Assembly (NCBI GenBank): GCA_050014395.1
Contig: JBEKDK010000012.1
Span: forward strand, 1 to 52,244
Source of the DNA: DASPOJ01 sp050014395
Lineage (GTDB): Bacteria > Acidobacteriota > Terriglobia > Acidiferrales > UBA7541
DNA: 52,244 nt
Direction: 5' to 3'
Positions 50,934 to 52,244 of this stretch are shown piece after piece. The notes below the pieces were generated by a model that saw nothing but the letters and a program-made list of their open reading frames with translations, did no database searches and was not told the origin of the DNA. The stretch's first letter is position 1, and every line of letters begins with the position of its first letter. The position numbers and the translations under genes were made by a program.

Positions 50934-51517
50934 TTGTGTGCGCTTGACCAGCGCCAGTGCTCCGGTTTCGTTACCAAGCCCGCTTTGACCGGATTGCGCT
51001 CGATATAGGCTCGAATTTTTTCAAATTGCGAGCCGTTCCGAATCCAGTGATCAAAAGATTCCTCCTGCCAGAATGCTTTTCCCGCCCGCGCCAGAACGGC
51101 GTTCGCGTCGCGTGCGGAGACGCCCTTGATGCCGGATGTGATTTTGCGAAGGGGCACCAAAGGCTCGAGCAAGACGTGAACGTGGTTAGGCATCACCACA
51201 TACGCGTGCAAGACGTACTGACCGAGGTCAGCTCCTCGCTCGATCGCGGTCTCCACGCAGCCCGCGATCTTCGCATCGCTCAGCCAGCACGGGCCTGTCG
51301 CAGCCGCGTCCATCTCTAAATCGGCGGCCAAGAACTGCCTTCCCGGTTCTTTCTCGATTTGTCGGAGGTGATGCACAAATCCGCGCGGCAGCGATCCATG
51401 CAAGCGCCACGTGAGGAAAATGGCACGACCTTCGGCTTGCCAATGGGGCAGGTTGCGTTGGTAGTAGGCGGCCGCTGCCGAAGATTTCGCGGAGGTTTGG
51501 CTTCGGTCAGGCGGCAC
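50930..51517 (-). CDS. REP-associated tyrosine transposase (RAYT), copy 2
   Basis: A 195-residue close relative of RAYT1 with the same HUH motif (VVMPNHVHVLLEP) and tyrosine segment (FEKIRAYIERNPVKAGL). An in-frame extension to 51640 would be read through REP f and begin inside REP g, so I take GTG 51517. It lies 6 bases after TATCAT, exactly as in RAYT1, and gives nearly equal lengths. No Shine-Dalgarno is present. The TAG stop is the GTAG foot of REP e. REPs f and g lie just upstream. The active-site residues appear intact, so both copies could be functional. Confidence 0.88.
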   Translation of the reverse strand: MPPDRSQTSAKSSAAAAYYQRNLPHWQAEGRAIFLTWRLHGSLPRGFVHHLRQIEKEPGRQFLAADLEMDAAATGPCWLSDAKIAGCVETAIERGADLGQYVLHAYVVMPNHVHVLLEPLVPLRKITSGIKGVSARDANAVLARAGKAFWQEESFDHWIRNGSQFEKIRAYIERNPVKAGLVTKPEHWRWSSAHK

Positions 51518-51571
51518 GGGCGGATGATACCACCACAAGTAGGCAACGAAGGATAACGCGCAGGGGGCCCA

Positions 51572-51597
51572 GTAGCACAGGCACTCTTGCCTGTGTG
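51572..51597 (+). repeat. REP hairpin f (GTAG foot)
   Basis: GTAG (51572-51575) followed by CACAGGCA / TGCCTGTG. It pairs in orientation with REP g to form an inverted unit upstream of RAYT2. Confidence 0.85.
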
Positions 51598-51629
51598 CAT
51601 CTAGGTTTTCACGGTGCGCCTGAAAAAGG

Positions 51630-51655
51630 CACACAGCCAAGAGTGGCTGTGCTAC
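51630..51655 (-). repeat. REP hairpin g
   Basis: Minus-strand GTAG (51655-51652), stem CACAGCCA / TGGCTGTG with loop AGAG in that region. It closes the f-g pair. Confidence 0.85.
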
Positions 51656-51893
51656 GAAAGGCTGCGCTCAACGCCGGTTCGTCGCCTCCTGTGGATCTAG
51701 AGCGCGGGTCGCGTGTGCCAGTCTCGCAACGAAAAGCTGCAAAATCACGAGAGCGACTATTAGGTTCCCGATAGGGCATTAACACAATCTAGATCATTCG
51801 AAAGCCTGCCTCGAAGCCGACTGCCGGCGCCTCACCTCTGCATTGAGACGTCACCTTTCTACCCATTCTATTCGAATACCTCATGAATTATTG
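51656..51893. other. Non-coding stretch before the edge promoter
   Basis: About 240 bases with no convincing gene. The composition becomes more AT-rich toward the promoter at 51894. Confidence 0.4.
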
Positions 51894-51923
51894 TTGACAT
51901 ACTGGTATTCACTATGGTATTGT
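51894..51923 (+). promoter_or_regulatory. Strong promoter with direct repeats in the spacer
   Basis: A perfect TTGACA (51894-51899), 18-bp spacer, and TATTGT (51918-51923) with an extended -10 TGG before it. TGGTATT occurs twice, at 51903-51909 and 51915-51921, 12 bp apart, and could be an operator that overlaps the promoter. Transcription would run right into the repeat cluster at the window edge. A GTG at 51929 opens a frame that stays open to the edge. Confidence 0.65.
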
Positions 51924-52046
51924 AACTTGTGATTTGCGATCAGACATCCGCGCCACAGAACCTGCGAGCCCCGCGGCCCGCCGCATCTACTCCACGCCTC
52001 CCGCACCCCTACTTGCACTTGCAACAAATTCTTCCACCACAGTTGC

Positions 52047-52231
52047 AACTGGCAGCACTTCCCAGAAGTGTTGATTACAGAGGATTTAGCTCGAACCTAA
52101 GTCCCTTTAGAATCAACACTTCCAAGAATTTCTGCATATTTTCTATCTCGCTCATTAGCGGCCACTTGAAGTCCCCTATAATCAACACTTCCGTAATTTT
52201 TGACTTTAATCTTTCTAGAATCAACACTTCC
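52047..52231. repeat. Cluster of short exact repeats (core AATCAACACTTCC)
   Basis: Three direct copies with core AATCAACACTTCC start at 52111, 52180 and 52219 (spacing 69 and 39 bases). Flanks are partly conserved: AAGTCCC or GAAGTCCCC before, AATTT after. A 12-base inverted copy, GAAGTGTTGATT, lies at 52065-52076, and a degenerate direct copy at about 52047-52062. The inverted copy and the first direct copy could form a 12-bp stem. The cluster probably continues past the window. Confidence 0.75.
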
Positions 52232-52244
52232 GAAAAAAGGGTGG
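52075..52244 (-). CDS. Possible C-terminal end of an incomplete gene
   Basis: On the minus strand a frame enters from the window edge and stops at TAA 52077-52075. Its 56 residues look protein-like and contain EVLI three times (SEVLILERLKSK, TEVLIIGDFKWP, LEVLILKGLRFE), one per DNA repeat. Because the repeats use identical codons (GAA GTG TTG ATT) each time, DNA-level repetition may explain the frame instead of a gene. The plus strand is also open here. I cannot decide between the two. Confidence 0.25.
   Translation of the reverse strand, partial: TLFSEVLILERLKSKITEVLIIGDFKWPLMSEIENMQKFLEVLILKGLRFELNPL

Noticed and set aside
51518..51640. N-terminal extension of RAYT2 to 51640
   Set aside because: The extra codons are read through REP f and start inside REP g, and RAYT1 supports the GTG at 51517.
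52047..52244. CRISPR array
   Set aside because: Repeat spacing is uneven (69 and 39), flanks are degenerate, one copy is inverted, and no cas gene is visible.

Overview
The window reads as chromosomal DNA of a soil-type Acidobacteriota (inference). It is GC-rich and mixes housekeeping genes with markers common in that phylum: two secreted proteins of the VWFA-related acidobacterial type, an Oar-like TonB-dependent receptor with a carboxypeptidase-regulatory N-terminal domain, many secreted proteins of unknown function, a lone EF-G-like GTPase, and an exopolysaccharide trio of the PEP-CTERM/exosortase-associated families. Codon and GC bias keep long antisense frames open; these were discarded where a recognisable gene lies opposite.

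Layout. 1-6.3 kb: secreted and membrane proteins, a tRNA-Ser(GCU), then a 1064-residue secreted protein paired with a VWFA-type protein. 6.4-10.9 kb (minus strand): an AAA+ regulator that lacks the GAFTGA loop, followed by a Wzz/GumC-like chain-length protein, an ExeA/XrtA-type ATPase and a CpsD-like tyrosine kinase. 11.3-25.7 kb (plus strand): greA, an EF-G-like GTPase with a changed G4 motif, an amidase, a methyltransferase, a LolA-like/thioredoxin fusion, a Cys/Met-metabolism PLP enzyme, a LysM lytic transglycosylase behind a long leader, a charge-polarised 106-residue protein, and a HipA-like kinase next to a DUF3037 protein. 26.4-32.2 kb (minus strand): a complete 2-oxoacid dehydrogenase operon (E3, lipB, E1alpha, E1beta, E2), divergent from a DksA/TraR protein. 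33-43.2 kb: comF, an HNH endonuclease, a probable PD-(D/E)XK protein, an isoprenylcysteine-methyltransferase-like protein, and several small secreted or membrane proteins. 43.5-48.6 kb: the TonB receptor and a pectinesterase-like secreted protein.

The last 3.6 kb is the most dynamic part. Two closely related REP-associated tyrosine transposases (RAYTs) flank a VWFA-type gene and are surrounded by seven REP hairpins with GTAG feet. In both RAYT genes the GTAG foot supplies the stop codon. A strong extended -10 promoter follows, then a cluster of short exact repeats (core AATCAACACTTCC) that runs to the window edge.

Several genes without a Shine-Dalgarno sequence start 6-9 nt after a good -10 hexamer, which suggests leaderless transcripts. 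No complete new defence or guide-RNA system can be proven from the sequence. The best candidates for something undescribed are the right-edge repeats, the RAYT/REP block, the kinase-DUF3037 pair, the regulator without GAFTGA, and the structured leader of the lytic transglycosylase.
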